A stretch of DNA of 64,000 nt. It comes from Selenomonadales bacterium. Its GTDB lineage: Bacteria > Bacillota > Negativicutes > Sporomusales > UBA7701. The notes under the pieces were generated by a model, which worked only from the letters and a program-made list of their open reading frames with translations, did not search any database and was not told the origin of the DNA. This document shows, piece by piece, positions 45,179 to 53,424 of the stretch (the first letter of the stretch is position 1; each line of letters opens with the position of its first letter). The stretch spans positions 1 to 64,000 of the forward strand of contig JAHDOI010000006.1 of NCBI GenBank assembly GCA_018434945.1, read 5' to 3'. Position numbers and translations under genes: made by a program.

Positions 45179-46381
45179 ATGCTTACAGGGAAGTGCGTCG
45201 TCCTGGGAGTGTCCGGAGGCATCGCCGCTTATAAGGCGGTGGAGGTCGTCAGCCGGCTGCGCAAGCTCGGGGCGACGGTTTATGTGGTGATGACAAGGGC
45301 GGCGGCTAATTTCGTGACGCCGCTCACTTTTCGCGAGATCAGCGGCAATCCTGTAGTGACTTCTATGTGGGATGAGCCGAAGAACTGGAATGTGGAGCAT
45401 ATCGCGCTCGCTACGCGGGCCGATTTGTTTTTGGTCGCGCCGGCGACCGCCAATGTCATCGGCAAGCTGGCGGCGGGCATCGCCGACGATATGCTGACGA
45501 CGACGCTGCTGGCGACAAAGGCGCCGGTGGTGCTGGCGCCGGCGATGAACTGCAATATGTACCTTAACCCGCTGGTGCAGGATAATATCGCCAGGCTGAC
45601 CGGACTGGGCTATCATTTCATCCCGCCTGACGAGGGGCCGCTGGCGTGCGGCGTGGATGGCCCCGGGCGACTGCCCGAACCGGCGGCGATCGTGGCGAAA
45701 GTGGCCGCGCTGATGGGCGCGGGCGGCGAGCTGGCGGGGAAGAAGGTGCTGGTCACTGCCGGACCGACCCGTGAGGCGATCGACCCGGTGCGGTATATCA
45801 GCAATCATTCGAGCGGCAAGATGGGCTACGCCATCGCCAGGGCGGCCGCGGCCCGCGGCGCCGAGGTGGTGCTGGTGACCGGGCCGACGGAGCTTGCGCC
45901 GCCGCCGCGCGTGAAGGTGGCGCGGGTGGAAACGGCGGCCGAGATGATGGCCGCGGTGCTGGTCGAGTACGAGGACTGCGATGTGGTGGTGAAGGCTGCC
46001 GCAGTGGCCGATTACCGCGTGCAGGAGCCTGCCGGGCAGAAGATAAAGAAGAAAGACGACGAGCTGACGCTGATGCTGACGAAGAACCCCGATATTCTCG
46101 CCGAGCTGGGCCGCCGCAAGCGCGGGCAGCTGCTGGTGGGGTTCGCGGCCGAGACGGAGGACCTGGTCGCCCATGCCGGCGACAAGCTGGCGCGGAAGAA
46201 TCTCGATCTGATCGTGGCCAACGACGTGACGCTGCCGGGGGCCGGGTTTGGCGCCGATACGAATGTCGTAAAGCTGCTGTATCCGGGCGGCCGGGTGGAG
46301 GAATTCGGCCGCATGCCCAAGGATGAGCTCGCCGGGATAATTTTAGATAAAATTTGCGTTTTATTGACAAATAGGCATTGA
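45179..46381 (+). CDS. coaBC: bifunctional phosphopantothenoylcysteine decarboxylase / phosphopantothenate-cysteine ligase
   Basis: CoA biosynthesis: ligates cysteine to phosphopantothenate, then decarboxylates it on FMN. 400 aa from ATG 45179 (AGGTGAG eight bases upstream). The N-terminal CoaC flavoprotein part has GVSGGIAAYKAVE and APAMNCNMYLNP (active-site Cys). The C-terminal CoaB part has TAGPTREAIDPVRYISNHSSGKMGYAIA. The metK promoter overlaps the very end of the gene. Confidence 0.95.
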   Translation: MLTGKCVVLGVSGGIAAYKAVEVVSRLRKLGATVYVVMTRAAANFVTPLTFREISGNPVVTSMWDEPKNWNVEHIALATRADLFLVAPATANVIGKLAAGIADDMLTTTLLATKAPVVLAPAMNCNMYLNPLVQDNIARLTGLGYHFIPPDEGPLACGVDGPGRLPEPAAIVAKVAALMGAGGELAGKKVLVTAGPTREAIDPVRYISNHSSGKMGYAIARAAAARGAEVVLVTGPTELAPPPRVKVARVETAAEMMAAVLVEYEDCDVVVKAAAVADYRVQEPAGQKIKKKDDELTLMLTKNPDILAELGRRKRGQLLVGFAAETEDLVAHAGDKLARKNLDLIVANDVTLPGAGFGADTNVVKLLYPGGRVEEFGRMPKDELAGIILDKICVLLTNRH

Positions 46382-46406
46382 TTTTTTTGCCGGTTTCCGG
46401 TACAAT
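46378..46406 (+). promoter_or_regulatory. promoter of the metK S-box transcript
   Basis: TTGATT (46378-46383), 17-bp spacer, TACAAT (46401-46406), giving an RNA start near 46413, about 20 bases before the riboswitch fold. Confidence 0.6.
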
Positions 46407-46434
46407 TTTTTACGGTAAAACTACATATGTTATA

Positions 46435-46569
46435 CTCATCAAGAGTTGGTGGAGGGACTGGCCCGATGAAACCGCGGCAACCACCCCCTAGGGGGGAACG
46501 GTGCCAATTCCGGCGGGGTAATGCCCGCGAGATGGGAGAGTGGTTTACCCTCCCGTGGAGGGTTTTTTT
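46435..46569 (+). ncRNA. SAM-I (S-box) riboswitch
   Basis: Conserved S-box core: ATCAAGAG...GGTGGAGGGACTGGCCC, GATGAAACC, CGGCAACC, GGTGCCAATTCC and the closing GATGGGAGAG. A terminator stem follows (ACCCTCC / GGAGGGT, 46547-46563) with TTTTTT. With SAM bound, transcription should stop before metK. Confidence 0.95.
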
Positions 46570-46597
46570 ATTGCCGAATAATGAGGAGGTTAGTTTC

Positions 46598-47791
46598 TTG
46601 GAGAAAATGCGCAGATTGTTCACTTCCGAGTCGGTAACCGAAGGGCACCCCGACAAGATAGCCGACCAGATTTCCGACAGCGTCCTTGACGCCATCATCG
46701 CCCAGGACCCGATGGCGCGCGTGGCCTGCGAGACGCTGGTGACGACCGGCATCGTCCATGTGGTGGGCGAGATCACGACAAATTGCTATGTGGATATTCC
46801 CAAGATCGTCCGCCAGACGGTCAAGGAGATCGGCTATACCCGCGCCAAGTACGGTTTCGACGGCGATACCTGCGGTGTCATGACGTCGATCGACGAGCAG
46901 TCGGCCGATATCGCCCTGGGCGTGGACAAGGCCCTGGAGGCCAAAAAGGGCGAGGAGGATATGATCGAGGCCATCGGCGCCGGCGACCAGGGGATGATGT
47001 TCGGTTACGCGACCAACGAGACCCCCGAGCTGATGCCGATGCCGATTTCGCTGGCCCATAAGCTGGCCCGCCGCCTGAGCGAGGTGCGCAAGACGCGTGT
47101 GCTGCCCTGGCTGCGCCCGGACGGAAAGACCCAGGTGACGGTGGAATATGAGGGCGACAGGCCTGTCCGCATCGATACGATCGTGGTTTCGACCCAGCAC
47201 CGGCCCGATATCGAGCAGAAGGAGATCGAGAAGGAGATCATCGAGCATGTCATCACGCCGGTGGTTCCGGCCGAGTTCCTCGACGCCAAGACGAAGTACT
47301 ACATCAATCCGACCGGCCGCTTCGTTGTCGGCGGCCCGCAGGGCGACGCCGGCCTGACGGGCCGGAAGATCATCGTCGATACGTACGGCGGCATGGCTCG
47401 CCACGGCGGCGGCGCTTTCTCGGGCAAGGACCCCACGAAGGTGGATCGCTCAGGCGCTTACGCGGCCCGTTATGTGGCCAAGAATGTGGTGGCCGCCGGC
47501 CTGGCCGACAAGTGCGAGATCCAGCTGGCGTACGCTATCGGTATCGCCCGCCCGGTGTCGGTGCTGGTGGAGACTTTCGGCACCGCCAAGGTGGACGAGG
47601 CACTGATTTCGAAATTGATCGCCGCCCATTTCGACCTCCGGCCCGCCGGCATCATCAAGACCCTTGACCTCAGGCGCCCCATCTTCCGGCAGACGGCCGC
47701 CTACGGCCATTTCGGCCGTACGGATATCGATCTGCCGTGGGAGCGGACTGATAAGGCGGAGGTTCTCCGCAAGGAAGCCGGCCTGAAGTAA
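46598..47791 (+). CDS. metK: S-adenosylmethionine synthetase
   Basis: Makes SAM from methionine and ATP; 397 aa from TTG 46598, which lies eight bases after GAGGAGG (ATG 46607 would be too far). [20 protein letters not shown] at the start, [15 protein letters not shown] loop and [27 protein letters not shown] phosphate-binding motif all intact. Open frame to 46427 covers the riboswitch and is not translated. Regulated by the S-box; placed between coaBC and priA, which are neighbours in B. subtilis. Confidence 0.96.
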   Translation: MEKMRRLFTSESVTEGHPDKIADQISDSVLDAIIAQDPMARVACETLVTTGIVHVVGEITTNCYVDIPKIVRQTVKEIGYTRAKYGFDGDTCGVMTSIDEQSADIALGVDKALEAKKGEEDMIEAIGAGDQGMMFGYATNETPELMPMPISLAHKLARRLSEVRKTRVLPWLRPDGKTQVTVEYEGDRPVRIDTIVVSTQHRPDIEQKEIEKEIIEHVITPVVPAEFLDAKTKYYINPTGRFVVGGPQGDAGLTGRKIIVDTYGGMARHGGGAFSGKDPTKVDRSGAYAARYVAKNVVAAGLADKCEIQLAYAIGIARPVSVLVETFGTAKVDEALISKLIAAHFDLRPAGIIKTLDLRRPIFRQTAAYGHFGRTDIDLPWERTDKAEVLRKEAGLK

Positions 47792-47810
47792 GCTTTTTCA
47801 CGAAGCATAG

Positions 47811-47849
47811 CGACCGCCTAGAAAGCCTGTCAGGCTTTCTAGGCGGTCG
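47811..47849. repeat. CTAGAAAG palindrome, copy 2 (after metK)
   Basis: Nearly perfect 39-bp palindrome: 19-bp arms 47811-47829 and 47831-47849. It lies 20 bp past metK and shares the CCTAGAAAG...CTTTCTAGG core with 39580-39622. There is no clear T-run, so it may be a dispersed element, a terminator or both. Confidence 0.7.
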
Positions 47850-47923
47850 TTCGCATATCCGGAGACGGAGAGCGGGCATACTATTTTTGCCGGCCAAAGA
47901 ATTATCGACAGGGGGTAGGTATA

Positions 47924-48151
47924 TTGGCAACCGCAGCAGGCACGACAACAGCCGTTTACCGGGTCGGCGGCCTCAAGGGCGACCATTGCCGCGACCGCAT
48001 CGAGCATACTCTTTCCCATCTGGGCGGCGTCGCCGGAGTGGATGTCGATCTGGGCGCCAAGCAGGTGAAGGTGGCCTACGATCCTGACGTCATCCCCAGC
48101 GGGTATATCGAGGAGACGTTGCAGTCTCTGGGTTACTCCATCCAAGGTTAG
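47924..48151 (+). CDS. heavy-metal-associated (HMA)-fold protein lacking the first cysteine
   Basis: 75-aa ferredoxin-like beta-alpha-beta-beta-alpha-beta protein resembling copper chaperones (VYRVGGLKGDHCRDRIEHTLSHLGGVAGVDVDLGAKQVKVAYDPDVIPSGYIEETLQSLGY). The usual GMxCxxC metal site is GLKGDHC here: Cys22 remains but the first cysteine is Gly19. Copper(I) binding by two thiolates is therefore unlikely unless it dimerises; it may be a degenerate or regulatory HMA protein. TTG start after GGGGGTAGGT. Confidence 0.72.
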   Translation: MATAAGTTTAVYRVGGLKGDHCRDRIEHTLSHLGGVAGVDVDLGAKQVKVAYDPDVIPSGYIEETLQSLGYSIQG

Positions 48152-48155
48152 GGAA

Positions 48156-48278
48156 GTGGGACTGCGTTTTGCGCCGCTGGGCAGACGCCCGGCCCGACGG
48201 TTCCGCCGGCAGCCGTCGCCGGACAGGGATTGGGAGAGTCCGGATTTTGCCGAAGAGGACGATAACAGCAGGTATTGA
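48156..48278 (+). CDS. possible 40-aa small protein
   Basis: GTG 48156 opens a 40-codon frame starting with a basic stretch (MGLRFAPLGRRPARRFRRQP) and ending acidic (DFAEEDDNSRY). Ribosome site is weak (AAGG, AGGG). It fills most of the gap between the HMA protein and the hairpin before priA. Coding status is uncertain. Confidence 0.3.
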   Translation: MGLRFAPLGRRPARRFRRQPSPDRDWESPDFAEEDDNSRY

Positions 48279-48313
48279 CGGACATAAAAGCGAAATATGG
48301 GATATACAACTGA

Positions 48314-48342
48314 GAGGGACAGGGACATGTCCCTCTTCTTTT
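48314..48342 (+). terminator. terminator upstream of priA
   Basis: 8-bp stem GAGGGACA / TGTCCCTC (48314-48321 / 48328-48335), six-base loop, then TTCTTTT. Confidence 0.8.
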
Positions 48343-48368
48343 ACGGCTTGACCGTTACGGGGGTAAGT

Positions 48369-50780
48369 ATGGCACGGATCGCGGAAGTGTTCGTCAATTT
48401 GCCGGCCCGCCGGCTGACCCATTCGTTCACATATCTCGTCCCGGCAGATCTCGACCGTGTCGGGCCGGGGTGGCGGGTGCTGGCGCCGTTCGGCGGCCGC
48501 AAGGTGGAAGGGTTCGTTATCGGTGTGGGCGAGGACGCGGCGGCGGATGCCGCCGGGCTGAAGCCCATCCTGGGCACGCTCGACGACGGGCCGTGGTTTA
48601 CGGAGCATATGCTGGCGGTGGCGGCGTGGGTGAGCGAGTATTACCTGAGTGCGCCGGCCGAGGCGATGCGGCTGTTCGTGCCCGGCAAGGCGGGGGTCAA
48701 GAGCTCGACCGTTTACCGTCCGACGGGTCTGCCGGCAGGGGATGTCCTTGCCGGGAAGCCGCCGCTGGCCGGCAGGGTGTACGCGGCGGTATGCGCCGGG
48801 CCGAGGACGCTGGCCCAACTGACGGGCGAATTCGGCGGCGGCGCGGCCGCGATGCTGCGCCTGCTGGCGCGCCAGGGGCTGGTGGCCGCCGAGGCGACGG
48901 CTCGCCGCACGGCCCGTACGCAGTATAAGACATTTTGGCGGTTGGCGGCCGATGAGGCCAAAGCCGCGGAATATATGGCGAATCTCAAAGGCCGTCAGGC
49001 TCAGGGCCGCCTGCTCGCGGCGCTGCTGGCCGAGGGCCGGCTGGGCGCCGAGGAACTCAGGCGCCTGAAGGTGGGCGCGGCCACGGTCAAGTGCCTGGAG
49101 GCCGCTGGATTGGTGGCGTCCGAGCGCGAGGCCGTCGTACGCGACAGCTATGCCGGCGCGGCGGCCACGGCGACTATCCCGGCGCCGACTGACGAGCAGC
49201 GGGCCGTGCTTGACGCGATCATCCCGGCTGTCCGGGCGAAGCGGTATGAGTCGTTTCTTCTCCACGGGGTGACAGGCAGCGGCAAGACGCAGGTTTATAT
49301 CGAGGCGGCGGCCGCCGCCCGCGAGGCTGGCCGCCAGGTGGTGGTGCTGGTGCCGGAGATCGCGCTCACCGGCCAGATCGTGACGAGGTTCAAGGCGCGG
49401 TTCGGCGACGATGTGGTGGTGGCGCACAGCAGGCTGTCGGTGGGCGAGCGGTACGACGCCTGGCAGCGGCTCAGGAGCGGGGCGGCGGGGATCGTGATCG
49501 GCGCCCGCTCGGCGGTGTTCGCGCCGGTGCCTGACCCCGGCCTGTTCGTTATCGACGAGGAGCAGGAGTTCACGTATAAGCAGGAGGAGTCGCCCCGTTA
49601 CCACACGAGGGAGGTGGCCCTGAAACGGGCCGAGCTGGCCGGGGCGGCGGTGGTGCTGGGCAGCGCGACGCCGGCGGTGGAGACTTACTATGACGCCTGC
49701 GCGGGCCGGCACCGCCTGCTGGCGATGCCGTCGCGGGTGGACGGTTCGCCTATGCCCGAGGTGCAGGTCGTCGACATGCGCGAGGAACTCCAGGCCGGGC
49801 GGCGGAGTGTGATTTCGGCGCCGCTCCGCGAGCTGCTGACAGAGACGGTGGCCAGGGGCGAGCAGGCGATCCTGTTCCTCAACCGGCGCGGCTACGCGAC
49901 GTTCGTCCTCTGCCGCGACTGCGGCGAGGTGATGCGCTGCGAACGCTGCGCGGTTTCGCTGGTGTATCACGCGACCGTTAATGCGCTGCGCTGCCATTAC
50001 TGCCAGGCAAGCCAGCCGTCGCCCGATGTATGCCCGGCCTGCGGCAGCCGTTATATCCGTTATTTCGGCACAGGCACGCAGAAGGTGGAGGAGGAGCTGG
50101 CCGCGCTGCTGCCCGATGCCAGGGTGGTGCGGATGGATCAGGACACGACGGGCGGCAAGATGGCCCACGACCGTATTTTGGCGGCGTTCGCGGCCGGGCG
50201 GTACGATATCCTCCTTGGCACGCAGATGGTCGCCAAGGGGCACGATATAAAGCAGGTGACGGCGGTGGGGGTGATTTCGGCGGATACGTCGCTGTATCTG
50301 CCGGATTTCCGCGCCGCGGAGCGGACGTTCATGCTGCTGACCCAGGCGGCCGGGCGGGCCGGCCGCGGCGACGCCCCGGGGCGGGTGGTGGTGCAGACTT
50401 ACAGCCCGGAGCATTATGCTGTCCAGGCCGGCGCCCGCCACGACTACGCCGCTTTTTACGAGGAGGAGATCGGTTACCGGCGGGAGCTGGGTTATCCGCC
50501 GTTTTCGGCGCTCGTCAAGCTCACCGTGCAAGGGGAGGACGAGGTGAAGGCCCGCCGGCAGGCCGAGGAGGCGGCGGCGGCTCTGCGCGCCCGCCTGACG
50601 GGCGGGTCGTCGGTGGTGGGGCCGTTCGCGGCGCCGGTGGCGAAGATCAGCGATATATACCGGCTGCATATATTGATAAAGACTACGGACCTGACCGCGG
50701 CACGCGCGGCGCTCAGGGAGCTGGGACTGGAACGGCGGAATGATATGGCTATTGATGTCGATCCGGTGAATGTAATGTAA
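48369..50780 (+). CDS. priA: primosomal protein N' (replication restart helicase PriA)
   Basis: 3'-5' superfamily 2 helicase that reloads the replisome at stalled forks; 803 aa. N-terminal 3'DNA-binding domain (ARIAEVFVNLPARRLTHSFTYLVP), Walker A GVTGSGKTQVY, eight zinc-binding cysteines (CRDCGEVMRCERC ... CHYC ... CPACGS) and the helicase C-terminal GTQMVAKGHD...QAAGRAGRG. The Walker B box is DEEQ (VIDEEQEF) where PriA normally has DEEH. ATG 48369 after GGGGGTAAG. Confidence 0.95.
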   Translation: MARIAEVFVNLPARRLTHSFTYLVPADLDRVGPGWRVLAPFGGRKVEGFVIGVGEDAAADAAGLKPILGTLDDGPWFTEHMLAVAAWVSEYYLSAPAEAMRLFVPGKAGVKSSTVYRPTGLPAGDVLAGKPPLAGRVYAAVCAGPRTLAQLTGEFGGGAAAMLRLLARQGLVAAEATARRTARTQYKTFWRLAADEAKAAEYMANLKGRQAQGRLLAALLAEGRLGAEELRRLKVGAATVKCLEAAGLVASEREAVVRDSYAGAAATATIPAPTDEQRAVLDAIIPAVRAKRYESFLLHGVTGSGKTQVYIEAAAAAREAGRQVVVLVPEIALTGQIVTRFKARFGDDVVVAHSRLSVGERYDAWQRLRSGAAGIVIGARSAVFAPVPDPGLFVIDEEQEFTYKQEESPRYHTREVALKRAELAGAAVVLGSATPAVETYYDACAGRHRLLAMPSRVDGSPMPEVQVVDMREELQAGRRSVISAPLRELLTETVARGEQAILFLNRRGYATFVLCRDCGEVMRCERCAVSLVYHATVNALRCHYCQASQPSPDVCPACGSRYIRYFGTGTQKVEEELAALLPDARVVRMDQDTTGGKMAHDRILAAFAAGRYDILLGTQMVAKGHDIKQVTAVGVISADTSLYLPDFRAAERTFMLLTQAAGRAGRGDAPGRVVVQTYSPEHYAVQAGARHDYAAFYEEEIGYRRELGYPPFSALVKLTVQGEDEVKARRQAEEAAAALRARLTGGSSVVGPFAAPVAKISDIYRLHILIKTTDLTAARAALRELGLERRNDMAIDVDPVNVM

Positions 50781-50802
50781 AAAGGTCGAAACTTGAATCG
50801 CC

Positions 50803-51035
50803 GGGACCGTTCAGAAGGTCCCAGATGCAAGGCGGACCGAGGACGCGCAGCGACGACGGCCCCGGATGGGCCTAGTGCCGGACGCGCCATGGATGGCGCT
50901 AGCGCCCGGCCGCGTACTAGACGTACGCTAGCAAGCGCCCGCAGGGCCAAGTGCGCGGTTCTTGGCGCTTTAGCGCTTAGAACTGCGGCCTGCCCTTTAC
51001 GGGTACACAGCAGATGGGGCCTTATCAACGGTCCC
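50803..51035 (+). repeat. palindromic repeat family, copy C (expanded)
   Basis: 233 bp in the 313-bp priA-def gap. Ends GGGACCGTTCAGAAGG...CCCAGATGC and GCAGATGGGGCC...TTATCAACGGTCCC. Contains the shared CCGAGGACGCGC and GTACTAGACGTACG apex but is about 110 bp longer than other copies through extra hairpin-forming inserts (for example AAGTGCGCGGTTCTTGGCGC and GCGCTTTAGCGC). Confidence 0.82.
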
Positions 51036-51093
51036 CATAGTGATTTTCCGAAGGATTTATGCTATCATTGGGGTTGAAAAAGGGGGTATAACG

Positions 51094-51555
51094 GTGACGG
51101 TTCTCGATATCAGGAAGGCCGGCGACAAGGTGCTCAAGGAGCAGGCGGCGCCGGTGGCGAAGATCGACCGCAGGATCAAGAAACTGCTTGACGATATGGC
51201 CCAGACGATGTACGAAGCGAGCGGGGTCGGCCTCGCCGCGCCCCAGGTGGGCGCTTCCCTGCGGGTGATCGTGATCGACGCGGGGGAAGGTCTGCTCGAG
51301 CTGATAAACCCGGTGGTCGTCGCCGGCGAAGGCTGCGAGGCCGGCACTGAGGGCTGCCTCAGCATCCCGGGGGTCTACGGTCAGGTGGAGCGTTACGCCA
51401 AGGTGACGGTGGAGGGCCTGAACCGCGAAGGCCGCAAGGTCACGGTGAGCGGCACGGGGCTGCTGGCCCGCGCTCTCCAGCACGAGATTGACCACCTGAA
51501 CGGGGTGCTGTTCATCGAGAAGGCGACGACAATGTACAAGGGGCAGGGAGAATGA
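51094..51555 (+). CDS. def: peptide deformylase
   Basis: Removes the N-formyl group from new proteins; metalloenzyme of 153 aa. All three motifs are present: GVGLAAPQVG, EGCLSIPG and QHEIDHLNG (Cys and two His metal ligands, catalytic Glu). GTG 51094 after AGGGGGTATAAC; the frame upstream lies in the gap after the repeat. Four-base overlap with fmt. Confidence 0.96.
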   Translation: MTVLDIRKAGDKVLKEQAAPVAKIDRRIKKLLDDMAQTMYEASGVGLAAPQVGASLRVIVIDAGEGLLELINPVVVAGEGCEAGTEGCLSIPGVYGQVERYAKVTVEGLNREGRKVTVSGTGLLARALQHEIDHLNGVLFIEKATTMYKGQGE

Positions 51556-52493
51556 CAAGTTTGCGGGTCGTGTTCATGGGGACGCCGGATTTTGCCGTTC
51601 CCTGTCTGGACAGGCTGGTGGCCGACGGACACGATGTGGCCGCGGTGGTGACCCAGCCCGACCGTCCGAAGGGGCGGGGCCAGAAGCTGGCGCCGTCGCC
51701 GGTGAAGGAGGCGGCCTTAGGTTACGGACTGCCGGTGCTGCAGCCGGAGAAGATCCGCACGGAGGAGTTTCAGGCGGCGATGGCGGCGCTCGCGCCGGAG
51801 GTCGTCGTGGTGGTGGCGTTCGGCCAGTTCCTGCCGAAGGCGATGCTGGAGCTGCCGCGGCTGGGGTGCGTCAACGTGCATGCTTCGCTGCTGCCGCGCT
51901 ACCGCGGGGCGGCGCCCATCCACTGGGCGGTGATGAACGGCGAGACGACGACCGGGATTACGACGATGTACATGGATACCGGCATGGATACCGGGGATAT
52001 GATATTAAAGGCCGAGCTCGATATCGCCCCTGACGATACGACCGGCAAGGTGCACGACAGGCTGAAGGAGCTGGGGGCGGCGGTGCTTTCCGATACGCTG
52101 GCCCGTCTGGCCGACGGCACGGCGCCGCGGACGCCCCAGGACGGGACGGCGGCGACGTACGCGCCGCTTTTGACGCGCGCCGTGGAACGTATCGACTGGA
52201 GCCGGCCGGCGGCGACGGTGCACAACCAGGTGCGCGGCCTCAGTCCGTGGCCGGGGGCGTACTGTCTCCACGTAGGCAGGACGCTTAAAGTCTGGCGGAG
52301 CGAATTGGCGGCGACGGCGCCCGGCGGGGGACAGCCAGGACGGGTCGTCGCGGCCGACGAGACCGGGGCGGTGGTGCTTACCGGCGATGGTGCGGTGCGG
52401 CTAACGGAGGTGCAGCCGGAGAACCGGCGCCGCATGGGGATGGGGGAATTTATCCGCGGTTACGGGTTGACGGTTGGCGAAACCTTGGCGTAA
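51552..52493 (+). CDS. fmt: methionyl-tRNA formyltransferase
   Basis: Formylates initiator Met-tRNA using 10-formyl-THF; 313 aa. FMGTPDFAVPCLDRL start, catalytic NVHASLLPRYRGAAPIHWAVMNGETTTGIT and the C-terminal OB-like domain (VRGLSPWPGAY). ATGA overlap with def ensures coupled synthesis of the formylating and deformylating enzymes. Confidence 0.96.
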   Translation: MTSLRVVFMGTPDFAVPCLDRLVADGHDVAAVVTQPDRPKGRGQKLAPSPVKEAALGYGLPVLQPEKIRTEEFQAAMAALAPEVVVVVAFGQFLPKAMLELPRLGCVNVHASLLPRYRGAAPIHWAVMNGETTTGITTMYMDTGMDTGDMILKAELDIAPDDTTGKVHDRLKELGAAVLSDTLARLADGTAPRTPQDGTAATYAPLLTRAVERIDWSRPAATVHNQVRGLSPWPGAYCLHVGRTLKVWRSELAATAPGGGQPGRVVAADETGAVVLTGDGAVRLTEVQPENRRRMGMGEFIRGYGLTVGETLA

Positions 52494-52506
52494 AGGTGGG
52501 ATAGTT

Positions 52507-53277
52507 ATGATGGAAGTGGTGGCCCGGCCGCGCAAGCGACTGTTTCTCGGGCTGATACTGGCGAGCATGGCGCTGGCTGTTATAGCCGGGTACGCGCTGT
52601 GGCACGTCAGCTTTCCGGGTCTGGCCAACATCAGCGCCTATCTGCCGCTGATAGTCGGCGTGCTGCTGTCGGCGATCGTGCTGGCGGCTGTCGCCGGCGT
52701 CGGCAGCATCGTGCTGGCGCTGCTCGGCTACCCGACGCTGTCGATTTTCCGCGGGGTGGCGTGGTCGGCCATCCAGCTCCTTTTTCCGCTTGCTATCCGC
52801 ATCGGCAAGGTGTTCGACATCGACAAGGAACGGGTGGAACGCTCGTTCATCGAGGTGAGCAACCAGCTTGTGCGCCAGAAGCAGGTGCGGGTGAGGGCGG
52901 ACAGGCTGCTTATCCTGACGCCGCACTGCATCCAGCACGAGTCGTGCCCGTACAAGATTACCCGCGACGTGCACAACTGCCGTTCGTGCGGCAAGTGCCG
53001 GGTGAGCGACCTTTTGGCGCTGTCGGAGAAGTATGGGGTGCATGTGGCGGTGGTGACGGGCGGGACGCTGGCCCGCAAGGTGGTCAAGGAGATCAGGCCG
53101 CATGCCGTGCTGGCGATCGCCTGCGAACGCGATCTGACCAGCGGCATCCAGGACGTTTATCCCCTGCCGGTCATCGGGGTGCTTAACGAGCGGCCGGAGG
53201 GGCCGTGCTGCAATACGACGGTGAGTATGGCGCGTGTGGAAGCCACCCTCAAAAATTTCCTTGTCGACGGCCGTTGA
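52507..53277 (+). CDS. DUF116 domain membrane protein
   Basis: 256 aa. Two or three N-terminal transmembrane helices (about 8-28, 38-65 and a hydrophobic stretch near 80-95) precede a cytoplasmic DUF116 domain with eight or so cysteines (HCIQHESCPYK, CRSCGKCRVSD, ACERD, GPCCNTTVS), suggesting Fe-S or zinc binding. Function unknown; DUF116 genes often lie beside fmt/rsmB in Firmicutes as here. The stop codon (53275-53277) belongs to the left end of the palindromic repeat copy D. Confidence 0.82.
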   Translation: MMEVVARPRKRLFLGLILASMALAVIAGYALWHVSFPGLANISAYLPLIVGVLLSAIVLAAVAGVGSIVLALLGYPTLSIFRGVAWSAIQLLFPLAIRIGKVFDIDKERVERSFIEVSNQLVRQKQVRVRADRLLILTPHCIQHESCPYKITRDVHNCRSCGKCRVSDLLALSEKYGVHVAVVTGGTLARKVVKEIRPHAVLAIACERDLTSGIQDVYPLPVIGVLNERPEGPCCNTTVSMARVEATLKNFLVDGR

Positions 53278-53388
53278 TAAAGCCCATCTGCGTTGTTGTT
53301 CCGCCAGGCGATTGCTAGCGTACGACCCGAGTACGCGTCGCGGCACGCCTGGCGGAGCCGCCTAGCATCTGGGGCTTTCTGAACGGCC
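53269..53388 (-). repeat. palindromic repeat family, copy D
   Basis: 120 bp between the DUF116 gene and rsmB, same orientation as copy A. Ends GGCCGTTGATAAAGCCCATCTGC and GCATCTGGGGCTTTCTGAACGGCC are given here by their motifs (CCGTTGATAA, CCATCTGC, GCATCTGG, TTCTGAACGG). Apex GTACGACCCGAGTACGC. It overlaps the last nine coding bases of the DUF116 gene and provides its TGA. Confidence 0.82.
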
Positions 53389-53424
53389 TATGTCCATATC
53401 GTTGCTTTGGAAGGAAGAGGTTCA

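Noticed and set aside
46427-46597. Upstream extension of the metK frame
   Set aside because: It covers the SAM-I riboswitch; TTG 46598 has a strong ribosome site and matches the usual protein N-terminus.
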